Translations under genes and position numbers: made by a program
In this document: positions 1 through 11,910 of the stretch, in pieces
How positions within the stretch are numbered: the first letter of the stretch is position 1
Layout: every line of letters starts with the position of its first letter
The notes under the pieces: generated by a model
Seen by the model: only the letters and a program-made list of their open reading frames with translations
What the model was told of the DNA's origin: nothing
Databases searched by the model: none
Source: Labia minor
Lineage: Eukaryota > Arthropoda > Insecta > Dermaptera > Spongiphoridae
Assembly (NCBI GenBank): GCA_963082975.1
Contig: OY720346.1
Span: 68,501,267-68,565,266 of the forward strand
Direction: 5' to 3'
DNA: 64,000 nucleotides

Positions 1-289
1 AAAAAAGAAAAAGAATATATTTATGATATGGATAAAGCCTAAGAGAAAATTGTGAAATATATATAATATATAATAAAAATTGGGACGAATAAAATGTGAA
101 GGTTTGTTTTAGTAGTCCACTCATTTTTGCTGAGGAAAAACCCAGTCGTTTGGCCTTTTCGTCAAATATTAAAAGTGTTATCAATATTAATAGAAAAGTG
201 ACACCCTTACAAGCGTCAGGGCGTGTAGTCTCCGGGTCTCGGGGGTTGTTAGTGAAACAGACCAGACGTGCGCAGTATCCCACCCTCAC

Positions 290-343
290 CTCTGTACTTG
301 GCACAACAGGACCTTTGGGACCAGCCATATTCAAATCGACATC
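290..343 (-). other. Possible 54-bp exon, unassigned
   Basis: In an unusually GC-rich, non-repetitive block (about 96-345) the minus strand reads TTTGTTTAG, then an 18-codon open frame (DVDLNMAGPKGPVVPSTE), then GTGAGG. Length divisible by three and both splice signals are suggestive, but the peptide matches no family I know and does not resemble the next Dpr exon. Treat as a weak candidate. Confidence 0.2.
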
Positions 344-345
344 CT

Positions 346-1030
346 AAACAAATATGAGGCTCATGGAAAATTGATAAGAATTATTCGAACTTCCATTAAA
401 CAATATACTATATATATATATATATAAATATATATAAAGAGAGAGGGGGGGGGAGAAAGAGCAAAAAGGTGGAAGGATGAGAAAAAGTAAAGAAGAATTG
501 TTTTCTTTTCTTTTATTAAACAATCATTTTATTAAAATAAAGATGAAAAGAATCTATTTTATATTCAAAATTTCCATCTTTTTGTTATTAATTAGATTTT
601 CAGTACGTAAGAGTGGAAAAGAGAGAGAAAGAGAGAGTAAATGGAGTAAGTAGGTGATGGAAAATGAAGGATGTAGAAGTGGGAAGTGGAGGGTGAAGAG
701 GTTGTTTTTCTTCATTGCATTTTACGCTAAGCTCGATTTTATAGTAGCTTTTATAGCAGGTTATAATTTGGAGACGGAACTTTGAGTCTTCAACATCAAT
801 ATGCAAATGAATGTTTTTGTTCCCAGGCACGCACAGCCCTTGAGACTTCGTCATATGATAAAAAAAAACCTACCACTACCACCTCATCTCCAAAGCATCT
901 ATTATTGACTGACTATCAATATAACGGCTTAATCTGCTATTAATAATTAACAAATCAAACAAATAAACAGAAAGAGGAGGGATGAGAACTGCTAATATAA
1001 CAGAAAATTGCATTTTTTAGATTAATATTT
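346..1030. other. AT-rich sequence, no gene
   Basis: Contains short AT and GA runs (about 407-455) and purine-rich stretches. I see no coding signal and no recognised repeat. Confidence 0.5.
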
Positions 1031-1366
1031 GTACATTTTCAACTGATTATTGTTTATCAATATATATATATATATATATATAATTTCCTATGTGTGTATG
1101 TATGTATGAAATGTCTGTACAGTATGAAGTTAGTTACAAATCTAGAATTTTACAATTTACAATTTTTATAGAATTTAAAATAAATAAAAAAAAAAATTGA
1201 ATTAAACAAATCGAAATATTCTAATTTTTGATAATAATATTATTTTTTATCATAAAAGAGAATTTATTAAACATAATAAACAAAAAAAGAAACCTATCAA
1301 AATTATTAATTTGTTATTAACTTCATTTTTTTTTAAATTTTGTTTAATTATTTATAAATATTGAAA
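1030..1366 (+). repeat. Family E repeat, fragment
   Basis: Carries the (AT)n then TTTCCTATGTGTGTATG block and the stretch around CAAATCGAAATATTCTAATT that recur at 1670-1790, 3520-3649, 44860-45108 and, reversed, at about 13745-13860. Ends at AATATTGAAAAA, where an unrelated repeated block (1367) begins. Class unknown. Confidence 0.6.
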
Positions 1367-1790
1367 AACCACCGCCAGCTGTTCTGATTGATACGTTGAT
1401 CAGGCCTCCTGGGATGGACTCGTCCCGGATCGGAAGGTAATCCTTAAAATAGGTATCTATGTTCATTTAATTAGAAAATTTCCTTTTGATATGAAATAAT
1501 AGGTCATCTGAATTTAGCCAGTTAAGGAATTATTCCACAAAATGGAGAGGAATAATATTATACTGTTTCCATGTTCCATTGAAAAAATGTTAAATCATGT
1601 CTCTATATATAGGATGGAGTTAAATAAACTTTTAAAATATATGTTAATAAATAATTAATACAAACTTGCATTAATACATCGAATTATCAATATATATAAT
1701 TTCCTATGTATGTATGTAATGTATGTAACATTATGAAGTTAGTTACAAATAGAGAATTTTAGAATTTACATATTTTATAGAATTTAAAAT
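1367..1790 (+). repeat. Dispersed repeat with a GC-rich 5' block
   Basis: The roughly 420 bp from CCACCGCCAGCTGTTCTGAT to the poly-A near 1795 recur almost unchanged at 44542-44990. The first 75 bp are GC-rich and contain inverted repeats (CTGAT..ATCAG; GGGA..TCCC). The left boundary is sharp: different sequence precedes it in the two copies. The 3' part overlaps family E. No coding function is recognised. Confidence 0.7.
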
Positions 1791-1989
1791 ACTCAAAAAA
1801 AAAAGAATTGGCAGTCGTGGGACTGGCCGACAGAAGTGAAAACTTGTGCGTAAGAAATTTGAAAGCAGACGGAATGCGCACCAGCTTCACGAGAAAAATG
1901 AAATTTATATACGTATATATATATATATATATAAAATTCATAATTATTTTTTTCAGCAAACTGATTATTATTACAAAAATATTAAAAAT

Positions 1990-2170
1990 ACGATATGTAT
2001 GAATATATATATATATGTCTGTCTGTCTGTCTGTCTGTCTGTGTGTGTGTCTGTCAAATACTCAAAAACTACCCGTCCGATTGCGATGAAACTTTCAGGG
2101 ATTGTTGTGGGCGTCCCAGGGAAGGTTTTAGTGTAGTTAAATCCAAAATTAATTTATCCAAAATTAATTT
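1990..2170 (+). repeat. Microsatellite-core repeat, (CTGT)n
   Basis: A (CTGT)n/(GT)n tract at about 2017-2050 is followed at once by CCGTCCGATTGCGATGAAAC and TTTCAGGGATTGTTGTGGGC. The opposite strand reads AAGTTTCATCGCAATCGG, the same kind of core seen beside microsatellites in families A, B and C. Boundaries are unclear. Confidence 0.5.
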
Positions 2171-2559
2171 AATTAGTAATATTTTGGTAAAAGTCTATTT
2201 ATGGTTACCATGGTTACATTGAAAAATTTACAATAAATAAATAAAAAAAATTGGAAATCTTTTCAACTTATTATTTTGATAAATTTTATTAATATTTTTA
2301 ATTTTTTTTAAACTGCCAAAAATAACATACCCATAATAATAGTTGTAATAAAAATAAAAATATAAATCACAATGTAAGTAAAATATTGAATCGTTTTATT
2401 TATATTGTTTCAATTATTGTTTGAATATTTATTAAATTTATATATAGATTAATTTACATGTTTAAATGTATATTTAATAAATTTATTTATTGATTCTTAA
2501 TATTAATAATTCCAATTACTTTCTTGAAATTTTTTTTTATTTAAAAGCATATTCAGCAT

Positions 2560-3105
2560 ATCTCGCAAATTTGAATTGGATTAAATAACATATATTAATT
2601 TAAATTAAATTAAATTAATTCAATTATAAATTAAAATTAATAAATAATATTTATTAAACCAGCGAAAGTTTGGCTCTTTTTTGATGGCACCACGTCACAT
2701 GTTGGCGCGTGAGATTTCCAGTGTTAAAAAAATTAATTCTGGTACATTCAGCAATTCAATTTTCGATGTTGAGATTTTGATGTTTTTGATGTTATAAATA
2801 ATATTTATTAAATTATAATTTAATTAATTTAATTTAATTTAAATTAATAAATATTATTTAATCAAATTCAAATTTGCGAGATAGTCGAGTGGATAGTGGA
2901 GTGTTTGGCTCTTTGTTGATGGCACCACGTCACGTGTTGGCGCGTGAGATTTCCAGTGTTAAAAAATTAATTCTGGTACTTTCAGCGATTCTATCAAGCT
3001 CAAATTCTATATATAGCAGTTTTATACAATTATTAATCCTGTGAAAAATTATCAAACATATATCTTTATTTTTACGGTCACACACACACACACACACATA
3101 TTTAA
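2560..3105 (+). repeat. Rearranged family A fragments
   Basis: Two partial family A copies lie close together. At 2565-2790 an end piece (ATATCTCGCAAATTTGAATT) runs to the ACGTCACATGTTGGCGCGTG block, then jumps to the opposite-end sequence TTTTCGATGTTGAGATTTTG, so the middle is deleted. At 2800-3100 a reversed end (GCGAGATAGTCGAGTGGA) abuts another copy of the GTCACGTGTTGGCGCGTGAG block running into (CA)n. Confidence 0.7.
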
Positions 3106-3157
3106 AAATTAATTTATTAAAATATATATTATATAATATATTATATATAGTATATAA

Positions 3158-3194
<37 letters not shown>

Positions 3195-3519
3195 GAAATT
3201 AATTTTAAATTATATAAATATATTAGAAATTAATTTAATATAATTTAACACATAATAATATATTAAAATATTTTATTTTATATATACATAATTTGGTAAT
3301 ACTGATTATTAATGTAAATATAAATAATAATATTTAATATGGCAAATATGTAAAATTTTGTAAAGAATGTATCAGAAGTTTAGTGTCTAACATTCTGGCG
3401 TATTGCGCATGCGTATATCGGTCGGGTCGGTGTCGTTTTGGAATCTCACGCGAAATCTATATTTTTTCCCCATCCGCAAAAGTGCTCAACGCCGCTAAAG
3501 AAGTTTTCACTTCAAAAAA
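3105..3519. other. AT-rich and unassigned sequence
   Basis: Long (TA)n at about 3161-3191, then AT-rich DNA. A GC-richer island at 3395-3505 (GCATGCGTATATCGGTCGGG) matches nothing else I found here. Confidence 0.4.
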
Positions 3520-3649
3520 ATTTGAAATACAAATTGGAATAATCTAATTTTTGATATTAATATTAGTTTTTATCATAAAAGAGAATTTATTAAATATAAT
3601 AAACACAAAAGAAACCTGTCAAAATTATTAATTTGTTATTAACTTCATT
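3520..3649 (+). repeat. Family E repeat, left half, interrupted by family A
   Basis: Matches 44960-45108. The right half resumes at 4262; family A copy 3650-4261 splits the two. Confidence 0.75.
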
Positions 3650-4261
3650 ACTATCTCGCCAGAGATAGTATTGCGATCACGAAAATTTTCGATGTTGAGA
3701 TTTTGATTTTTTTATACGTTTTGAAGGTTCCTGAATCATTTTCACTAAGGTTGAGAAAAATGTCTGTGTGTGTGTGTATGTGTGTGTGTATGTATGTAGG
3801 CAAGATTACGGAAAAACGGTTTGAGCTAGAATGATGAAATTTGGTACATGGACATTATTCAAAATTCATAGTTTTCTATCAACTTTTGAGAAATGTAGCT
3901 CAACCGGAAGAGGGTCATTACCTACAACGTTTTGATTTTTTTTCCTCTAAAGTGACCGTAAAAATAAAGATATATGTTTGATAATTTTTCACATGATTAA
4001 TAATTGTATAAAACTGCTATATATAGAATTTCAGCTTGATTGATTCGCTGAAATTACCAGAATTAATTTTTTAACACTGCAAATCTCACGCGCCAACACG
4101 TGACGTGGTGCCATCAACAAAAAGCCAAACATGCACTGGTTTAATATTTATTATTTATTATTTATAATTTATAATTAATTAAATTTAATTTAAATATAAT
4201 ATATTATGTTATTTAATCCAATTCAAATTGCGAGATAGTCGAGTGGAGACACTCCAGCTAA
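3650..4261 (+). mobile_element. Family A element (Helentron/DINE-1-like), copy 1, complete
   Basis: Starts with the hairpin ACTATCTCGCCAGAGATAGT. It then contains a (TG)n tract (about 3764-3797), the core AACGGTTTGAGCTAGAATGA, a CACGCGCCAACACGTGACGT block, and ends GAGTGGAGACACTCCAGCTAA with a second hairpin. CTATCTCGC lies near both ends in inverted orientation. It interrupts family E inside a T run with no duplication. No ORF: non-autonomous. Helentron class is inferred. Confidence 0.75.
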
Positions 4262-4495
4262 TTTTTTTAAAATTTTGTTTAATTATTAATAAATATTGAA
4301 AAACATAAAAAATAATATTACGCGATTTGAATAAGGTTATTAATTTTATATTTAAACATTGTGTTGTTTTGTAAGTATTTGAAACAAAATTTCCTCTAAA
4401 TTATTATTATTAATCAATCTCGTGCGCCTAGAAGTCGCCTGCCCTCTAAGAATAGTTTTATGCCGCCAGCAGCATATGATGCTTGGAAGGGTTAG
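4262..4495 (+). repeat. Family E repeat, right half
   Basis: Matches 45110-45325, including TCAATCTCGTGCGCCTAGAA and the GCAGCATAT end. Continues from 3649 once family A is removed. Confidence 0.75.
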
Positions 4496-4554
4496 TATAA
4501 TAATAATATCAATGTCTTTTTTGAATTAATAAATAAGTAAATGAATAATAATGT

Positions 4555-4675
4555 AGGAAGGGACGTGCGAGAGAGGGTAGGGATTGGAGGGTTGTGGTTC
4601 AGAATAGGGATACTTGGAGAAGTATGGTTGCTGCGGCTATGAACTGTCGAGTTCCGTAGAGCCACAGAGATAGAT
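4555..4675 (+). pseudogene. RTE-like LINE, extreme 3' end
   Basis: TAATGTAGGAAGGGACGTGC onward matches the 3' end of the copy at 15227-15696: in one frame it encodes DRDWRVVVQNRDTW, just before the stop, then GAGATAGATA, the GATA-type tail. 5'-truncated, as usual for LINEs. Confidence 0.75.
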
Positions 4676-5516
4676 AAATTAATAATAATAAATTAATTAT
4701 ACTTAAAATTGATAATAACTGTAATTCAAATCAATCAATCTTTAATTACATTTTAATTTAGTTTTAAAACTCATTTTGAAAATATTAACAATAACGTGAC
4801 ATCAAATCCTGTTTGAGATCAATTATTTATTTATTTATTTTTTCTTCATAAAAATTAATTTTTTTTGCTTTGTATTTGGTAGAATTTATATAGAAAATTA
4901 ATTTTATTTTTCATTTTTTTTTTAATTAAATAAAATTAACGGCTAGTTTTAACATATTTATCATAAATGTTAAATGATGCTAAGATGGTATATAATATGC
5001 AAGCATATTCTAAATATACGTATATTCCAAGAAAATAAATTATGAATTTACATAGTAGTAAAATTAGCAGCAAGCAATTACCATTTTAAGTAAAATATCT
5101 ATATATAATCAAGAACCGTCTCTGTTTAGGGAGATGGCATGCGAAAATTGGATTAGAGACGAGAGAGAGTGACTTGGTCATATTCTCCTATGATTACTTC
5201 ATTATACCTGCAAAGGGTAGAACCGGATCAGGGACAATGACCTACGTTCCTCCTCAACAAATTATTAATTTTCACCACAAATAACACACTAATCTATTTT
5301 ATTTATAAGCTATGAAATAGACAATTAAATAATGAAAAATGGAAATTTTCAATTTCAATTGAGATAATAAAATAAAATAAAAGACCGAAATGAGAAGTAG
5401 AAAGTTTACTGGTAAATGTTTATTATTTTAGTTTTTAATTATAAATTAATTAATATTTATAAGAACTTGGTCTCTTAGATCATAGATAAATTAATAAGGT
5501 TTTCTTACGAAAACTT
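4676..5516. other. AT-rich sequence, no gene
   Basis: Nothing recognised except a slightly GC-richer stretch at 5110-5260 with no coding signal. Confidence 0.5.
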
Positions 5517-5960
5517 GTTACATTTAAAAGTGAAAGGTGAATTTTGAATTTTCGCAGGCTGTGTACATTTGATTAGCGAAATTTTTTTATTATTATATTG
5601 GTACACATATGTTCATACATCATTGCTTGTTCTGATTTTTTGGTCAAAAACAACACCGTAATCACGCCTCAACCACCGTATTCACCAGATTTGGCTCCCT
5701 GCGACTTTTTCCTATTCCCAAAACTGAAGAGACCAATGAAAGGAAAGCGTTTTGCTACAATTGATGAGACAAAGTCGGAATCGAAGAACGAGCTGATGTC
5801 GAATGTGTATTTCTGAAGGGTTTCGACGATTGGAAGAAGTACTGACATAAGTGCATTATATCTGAGCGGAATTACTTTGAAAGGGACAAAATGGATTGAT
5901 GAATAAATAAATACTTTTCGAAATAATTCAAAATTCGCCTTTTCTTTTGAACAGATCTCT
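5517..5960 (+). pseudogene. Mariner transposon, internally deleted (lineage 1)
   Basis: Tc1/mariner transposases cut and paste DNA with a D,D34D catalytic triad. The frame at 5598-5816 encodes NNTVITPQPPYSPDLAPCDF followed by FLFPKLKRPMKGKRFATIDE, the C-terminal part that includes the last catalytic aspartate (YSPDLAPCD). The N-terminal half is missing. A frame change follows at the C-terminus: FDDWKK-like and then a weak match to the usual WHKCI..GDYFEGDK end. Flanks AAAGGTGAATTTTGAATTTT and, reversed at the right, AAAGGCGAATTTTGAATT look like the terminal inverted repeats. Same lineage as 50385-50900. Not functional. Confidence 0.85.
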
Positions 5961-7200
5961 TATGTAGAAAGTAAAAAACATTTTGCATCTCCAAAAAAAC
6001 AAATTGAATAGTAGTAATACTATGATATTTTGAAATAAATCATAGTAATATAAACAAAACAATCTCTTATTACGTTGAACTTTGTTTAAGAGTTAGGTAT
6101 AAAATTTAATTTTTTTTATTTTAAAATTAATTAATATTTGTAAAAGTTTACCTTTTGTTTATAATTTCAAGTAGAATTCAATCAATCAAGAATAATATGG
6201 CGTTTTTTTTAAAAAAAAGGCAATTATTCAAAAAGCCTTCAATTACAATATTAAATATTATATTTAAAATGTGATGAACTTGATGAAGTATATATTATAA
6301 AAGTGTTGATAAAACTAAACAAAACAAAATTGTAGATATATTCTCTCAAAACATATATAATCATATTCGATATTTTTTAATTAAATAAAATCCAATTTGT
6401 AAAAATTTACATATTTGAATGCTTTATAAATTACATTATATATAATGCATTAGAAAATAAAAAAATTAAGTATTATTTTCTAATGAGGAGAACAATCGAA
6501 ATAAATTAATGTATTAAAGTTTCAATTAAATTTTCAAACAAAGTAAGTACTTTTAAAAAATAATAAATCAATCATTTCTTAGAAAGTACTTTAGTTTATT
6601 TTATCTTGTTAAATGTTGTTTAATTAAATAAAGGATTTAATCAGTAAAATAGATTGAATAGATTTGGTTTGAGAAATAGAGTATAGTTAGTATAGAACAG
6701 TATACAAAGTCATTCTAGCAGGTTCAAACAAGTATCCCAGTTGCAACAAGATGAAGAAACTCCGCTGTTGGTTATTAAATTAATTCTGTCAGGGTTCCTT
6801 GAATGTGACATAAAAGGTGGCAGTTCGAGACCCTGCGACACTTGTTTCTTTTAACAAAATGGGAGAGGTTCAAGCAACCTAAATATAATTTAGTTATTTG
6901 AGGTACAAAGATAAAAATGCAGATGTCATCTTTACAAGTTCATAATAAGTAATGTGAAATAAATACATCAATTAGCAAAAATTATTCAATATTTTTAATA
7001 AAATTATGTCTCATTCGTAAAACAATTTTGTTTAGTGAGATAATAATCTTTAAAAAACCACTTCGTTACAAAGTCTAGAATAATTGTTTCGTTAATATAT
7101 TTATATATGAATTTATTATTATTACTATCAGTTACATATATTTGAATATATATAAAAAGATGAAACAATCAAATCGGTTAAAAATTCGAATTTGAAATAT
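5961..7200. other. AT-rich sequence, possible SINE trace
   Basis: Mostly featureless. At about 6810-6835 GGCAGTTCGAGACCC resembles a pol III B box, but no A box or known SINE body surrounds it. Confidence 0.4.
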
Positions 7201-7570
7201 AAAATAAGTTGACCTGTGGCCAGGTCCGAACCGACCGACGGTTTAAAGTAAATTAATTTCCAGCTACAGAAACAATTTCAAATAATTTTAATATATCTAT
7301 TAATGTAATAAAAAAACAGATATGGAAACATAAATAATAAATATAAACATTTTTAATTTTATTTTATTTATAATATATATGCAAGACCAGGCTGTGATGT
7401 CATGAATGGCTGGATGACGTCATATAATTTTAAATCAAGAAAAAACTAATAAATATGATTTTTCTCGAGGATAAAACCAATAGAAAGTGCATGATTCGTG
7501 GTGATATATAAAAAAATCTCCTCATGTGAAATTTGGTGTGAAAATAACCCTTCCCTTCCTATCGTCGTTC
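7201..7570 (+). mobile_element. Family B element (Helentron/DINE-1-like), 3'-truncated
   Basis: Begins AAAATAAGTTGACCTGTGGC with hairpin GACCTG..CAGGTC and the subterminal CCGACCGACGG, as at 23646 and 62855. Stops near CCTATCGTCG, so it lacks the microsatellite half. Contains one intact TGACGTCA (7415-7422) and one mutated. Confidence 0.75.
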
Positions 7571-8313
7571 TGATATAGAATAATCAACTTGTGTTTTAGT
7601 TTACATAATAATATATTACATTTTGATTTCTTTATTAAATTTCTATGAAATGATATTGTATTATCTCAAATATTAATGATAACTTTCACTAAAAAGATGG
7701 AGGGAAATCAAAATCAAAAAAATCAAATTGTTGATTAACTAATAATTTTTCCTCATAAAAAGTTAATTTTTAATTTTTCTTCAGTTACAAGCACTGATAT
7801 GTGAGAGAATATATATATTTTCTTCGTCAATTTCAAAGTACAATAATTTACATAAACTATACATTTATACGATATTAAAATAAATAGAAGAATTAAAAGA
7901 AAAATATACGAGTAAGTATAATTATTTACAAATTAAATCACCCACAAAATAACATCAAATTTATTTATTTTTTTTTTCTTTTATTTAATTTAATAAATAT
8001 AATTATATCAAATTAAAAAATACAATTAGCAATTAAAAAAAAAAATAGTATATATACTAATTGGAATATTTTAATTTTTTTTTAATTGTTTTTGTAATAA
8101 ATTATTTTAAAATATTTTACAATTTAAAATACATAATATGTTTTTTTTATTTATTTATTTTTCAATATGAAACTACAAAAAAACTTTGTAACAAATTCTT
8201 TCTTGAGATGTGTTTCAGACATCAGATAAACATCTATATTTTGTGTATTAAGGAATATATCTACTTCTTGCAATCGTTTTCAACGTTTATAAAATCTATA
8301 TGTCTATGGCAGT
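7571..8313. other. AT-rich sequence, no gene
   Basis: Open frame at 8061-8324 is low-complexity and reads into a hAT terminal repeat; not a gene. Confidence 0.5.
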
Positions 8314-8605
8314 CAGTGGCGTAACTAGGGGGAGCAGGGGGGACATATGTCCCCGGGCGCCAAATTTAGGGGGCGCAAAATTAGGGAAGCCAATTTGGAA
8401 CAAAAGAAGAATTAATATTTAAAGTTAAACACTGTATTTTCTGTAAGTCAATAAATATTATTTATACGCTTATTAAAATCTGTTAAACCTGTTTCGTTAT
8501 TCGTCATTAAAATTCTTTAAAAAAAATTAAATTATATATATATACGAAAGGGGGCGCTGATTTCTCAGTTGCCCCCAGGCGCAAGAACCTCACGGTACGC
8601 CACTG
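8314..8605 (+). mobile_element. hAT non-autonomous element, 292 bp
   Basis: Inverted ends CAGTGGCGTAACTAGG and TACGCCACTG. Flanked by ATGGCAGT (8306-8313) and GTGGCAGT (8606-8613), a 7/8 matching 8-bp duplication as made by hAT transposases. Subterminal GGGCGC motifs on both sides. No coding sequence. Confidence 0.85.
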
Positions 8606-8986
8606 GTGGCAGTCGCCAAAAATTTTCGATTTTTTTAAATTTTGATTTTGGATTCGAGTAGGGCTTAAAAAAGTGTAATTGTAAAGTGGTCTTGGTTTTT
8701 TAAAATTCAGTTGGGAGCATAGTCAAATCGGCGGTCAAAGTTGAAAATTGCCCATATATTATAACTACCGTAATTAGTGTTATTATAAAGTAAAATTGTA
8801 AAGAAAAAATGTTTAGACATTATTGTAAACATTAAAAAAATTCCCGTGAACATTAAGAAAATTACCTCGAATATTAAGAAAATAAATTAAAGCTATTAAT
8901 TAATAATTAATATATGAATAAATATGAATAAAAGTTCGTTGATAGTAATGCTTCCTAGCATTCACAGATGTTTTTCTTTTGGCTAT

Positions 8987-9420
8987 TTAATATGAGTTGT
9001 TGTAATTCCAAAGATGATTTGTCAGTATTCTGAATATCTTTCCTTCCAAATATTTGATTAAATTGTGTTGGATAGATATAATTTCATTATTATCTTGATC
9101 ATTTTCTTGAACTTGTTTTTGTTTTACAGTATTTATATTAGAATTATTTTTATTTATAGATTGAAATATATTTAATTGCTTATATCTAGCCCCCTGAGCC
9201 TTTTTCACTTCTGGACATCCTCTATAGCTTGCCACATGATCTTATTTGCAATATGAGCATTTGGGGATGGAATTTATCCCTTTAGGATAGTTTATTGAAG
9301 AATGTTTCTCTGAGCATTTTACGCAAACATATTCTCTATTCCAGTAAATCTTTGTTCGCTTTATTCTGTTTCTCTGAAAGGGATCGACCGAGTCCTCACA
9401 ACTCATTCTCGAGTGTCATA
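8987..9420 (-). pseudogene. LINE ORF1 (gag-like) fragment with zinc knuckles
   Basis: ORF1 proteins of Jockey-type LINEs bind element RNA through CCHC zinc knuckles. On the minus strand one frame reads EYVCVKCSEKHSSINYP and then PKCSYCK, a stop, and DHVASYRGCPEVKKAQ. The C-x2-C...H pattern of two adjacent knuckles is plain; the final cysteine of the first is replaced (Y), and the second is broken by an in-frame TAA. The downstream GARYKQLNIFQ is a typical post-knuckle linker. No matching reverse transcriptase lies next to it. Confidence 0.8.
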
Positions 9421-10020
9421 TTAAAGAGATTAAATAAAATAAAAATAAGGAAATGTTGAAGGTGAGGTATTTCTTCTGCTCCGCCTAGGCCTTTAAGAAA
9501 GACTTTAGTAAGGACAGGAGAGTGGGAGAAAGGTTTGTTTTATTTACAATAATAATCCGAATTAATCACATATCTACATATATCTATTGAAGAATTAACA
9601 TCTAAATATTTATTTTTCTTAAATATATTTAAATACGTTCAAAATAAAAATCTATCCTGAAATCAATATTTATGTTTCAAAATCCGTTGAAAAAAAATTA
9701 ATCGGAGCAATACAAAAGGAGTTAGTTACTAAAAGTAATTAATCGCTAATTAATTACAATTAATTTATTATAATTCAATTGTATTTCTTCTATACCTTCT
9801 AGGGATCCATTGAAATATCTATAAAAATTTTCAAAAGTCTATCTCAATAAAAACTTGATGAAAATCGATTTCAATTTGTCAAAAGAGCGAACAGACAGAC
9901 AAAGAGACAGACGCCAAGTGAAGTTGAGAAAAACATTATAAAAACCTATAAAAAGTCAGCCCATATCAAGTTAGTTGTCGATGAAACAGAGTAAACGTTT
10001 TGTACGAGTATGATCAGTAC
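9421..10020. repeat. AT-rich sequence with a microsatellite-core trace
   Basis: At 9855-9915, GAAAATCGATTTCAATTTGT is followed by GAACAGACAGAC and related GACA units, resembling the shared core plus microsatellite of families A to C. Otherwise nothing recognised. Confidence 0.4.
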
Positions 10021-10029
10021 AACGAATCC

Positions 10030-10150
10030 TCTCAATCTTTATCTTTACCTCGTTCCTATAGATCCCAACTAGAGAAATTCCCTCTCAAGGTCTGGAACTT
10101 GAACCTGGGACCACCTCGGTTGAAAGTCAAGCATGTGTTACCCCCTTCGT
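10030..10150 (-). repeat. tRNA-derived SINE family 1, fragment
   Basis: On the minus strand GGTTCAAGTTCC (B-box-like) is followed by GGGAATTTCTCTAGTTGGGA, matching AAATTTCTCTAGTTGGGG in the full copy at 37344-37580. 3' truncated. Confidence 0.75.
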
Positions 10151-10204
10151 CTTTATTTAAAAATAAATATTACTTAATTTATTTTGTTTGCTGGAGGGTT
10201 TGAA

Positions 10205-11556
10205 CAATCGTGCTTTTTAAATTTATGAACAATTATTATTTATTATTTTTTAACGTAAATCACAATAACAACATTTGATGAAATATTAAGAATTTTTTGT
10301 ATTTTTTTATTGGAAGAAAAAGGTTTTCAAAGGAGAAAATAAACAACAATTTATTTATATGTATATGTAAGGAACACAGAATAAAAGGAGGAAGAAAAAA
10401 GAACGTTGAAATAGTAAAAAAGTAAGGAGTGTTTGGTATTTGTGACACCACTGATTCTATAATATCAAAGTTTGACAACATTTAATTGTCATAAATGAAA
10501 TTGTGAGTTATCAAAAATAAATCCAAATGGCAGGACATGGAGAATCATGAAGAAAGATCACGAAGTGGTTGTTTAAAAATTGATAAACACCCATGGATAA
10601 ATAAAATAAAAAAAAAACGATTCTCTCTGAAGAAATTCACCCTCCGAAGTAAATAAAACAAAAAACGTGGTTGTAAGGGAAAACTTGCACACAAGTAATT
10701 GGCCTGAGTTCTTTATGAGTGGTCATCCATTCTTCTCCCATTCACCTCCATTCTATTTTTGTTTTTTAAACCACCTCCCTTCCTACCTCATAAACTATAA
10801 ACATCCCTCAGATAGACAATTAATTTTAATGAAGCAACATTTTTTATTCTATCTATTATAATGTATATTATTTTTTTTTATCTCATAATAATAATCTTTA
10901 TACATATAATAATAAGATACTTCCCACTCTTGTTGTCAAAAATAAAACATACTTATATTTTTCTTTTCTATTTAAGTAATATAAAGTTTTATTTAAAATT
11001 CTGGTATTTTTTGAGCTAAGAAAAAATATAATATAAGGTATAAAATTATAAAAAAAAAAAATTGTTGGAAATATACTTAAAGCGACCCATACACCTTCAG
11101 TTAAACTGCGTATTTATCATATGTGAATTATGCAGTTTTGTGCTTAGGTCACAAAGTTCTTAGGTCTGAACTATTGGACTTCGTTTTGGTCCAGTATAGT
11201 ATACAATTGAATGAAGTTATATGTGGGCCGCTTAAAAACAAGAATAACATTAAATTTTTTTGTAATTTTATTAAAAAATTATTCTAATTAATTTAGAGAT
11301 AAATTGAGCTTTTAATATTATTATTTAATTTTAAATTGAAATATACGTTTTATAAAAAAAATTATTATTATATTTTAAAGGAGATAAATTTTTATATGAA
11401 TACATAAAAAGGCAAAGAAAGTTAGAATTTATAAATTAAAGGTACACAAATGTTAAGGTAATAATAAGTTTATTATTTTATAGGTTTAAAAACGACAGCT
11501 GATAGCAGAATCATGAAAATCTTCATCCCACAAAAAGAATATATATATATATATAT
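10205..11556. other. AT-rich sequence, no gene
   Basis: No repeat or coding signal recognised. At 11120-11230 a moderately GC-rich tract (CACAAAGTTCTTAGGTCTGA) is unassigned. Confidence 0.45.
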
Positions 11557-11910
11557 ACAAAGCATGTCAATAAGTCCGTGACATTTTGAATGAAACAGGT
11601 TTTTTGATAAAATATTATTTTTGTTTCAACGTAGTCTCCTTTGAGCTCTATACACTTAGACTAACGTTTCTCCAATTTTTTTATCCCTTCCAAAAAATAA
11701 GATTTATCTAGGACAAAAATTGGATTGGTTTATGAGATGATTTCAACGTTGAAGTCAAATCTCTTTCCGCCGAGCCATTTCTTCAGACTTGGAAACAAGA
11801 AATAATCACTCGGGGCTAAATCCGGAGAATAGGGCGAATGAGGGAGAAATTCGTATCCCAATTTATGGATTTTCATGAAAATTCACTTTTTCCATTTTAT
11901 TCTCCAATCA
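11557..11910 (-). pseudogene. Mariner transposon fragment (lineage 2)
   Basis: On the minus strand the translation contains GYEFLPHSPYSPDLAPSDYF and then SLKKWLGGKRF, the third catalytic aspartate region of a mariner transposase, followed by a degenerate C-terminus and an end reading GTCACGGACTTATTGACATG. It differs from lineage 1 (HSPYSPDLAPSD against QPPYSPDLAPCD), so it is a separate family. The 5' two thirds are absent. Confidence 0.85.

Noticed and set aside
1367-1445. Possible hammerhead-type ribozyme in the GC-rich repeated block
   Set aside because: The required CTGANGA and GAAA core pairs are absent on both strands.
6805-6835. tRNA-like GGCAGTTCGAGACCC
   Set aside because: No A box, no cloverleaf and no SINE body around it.
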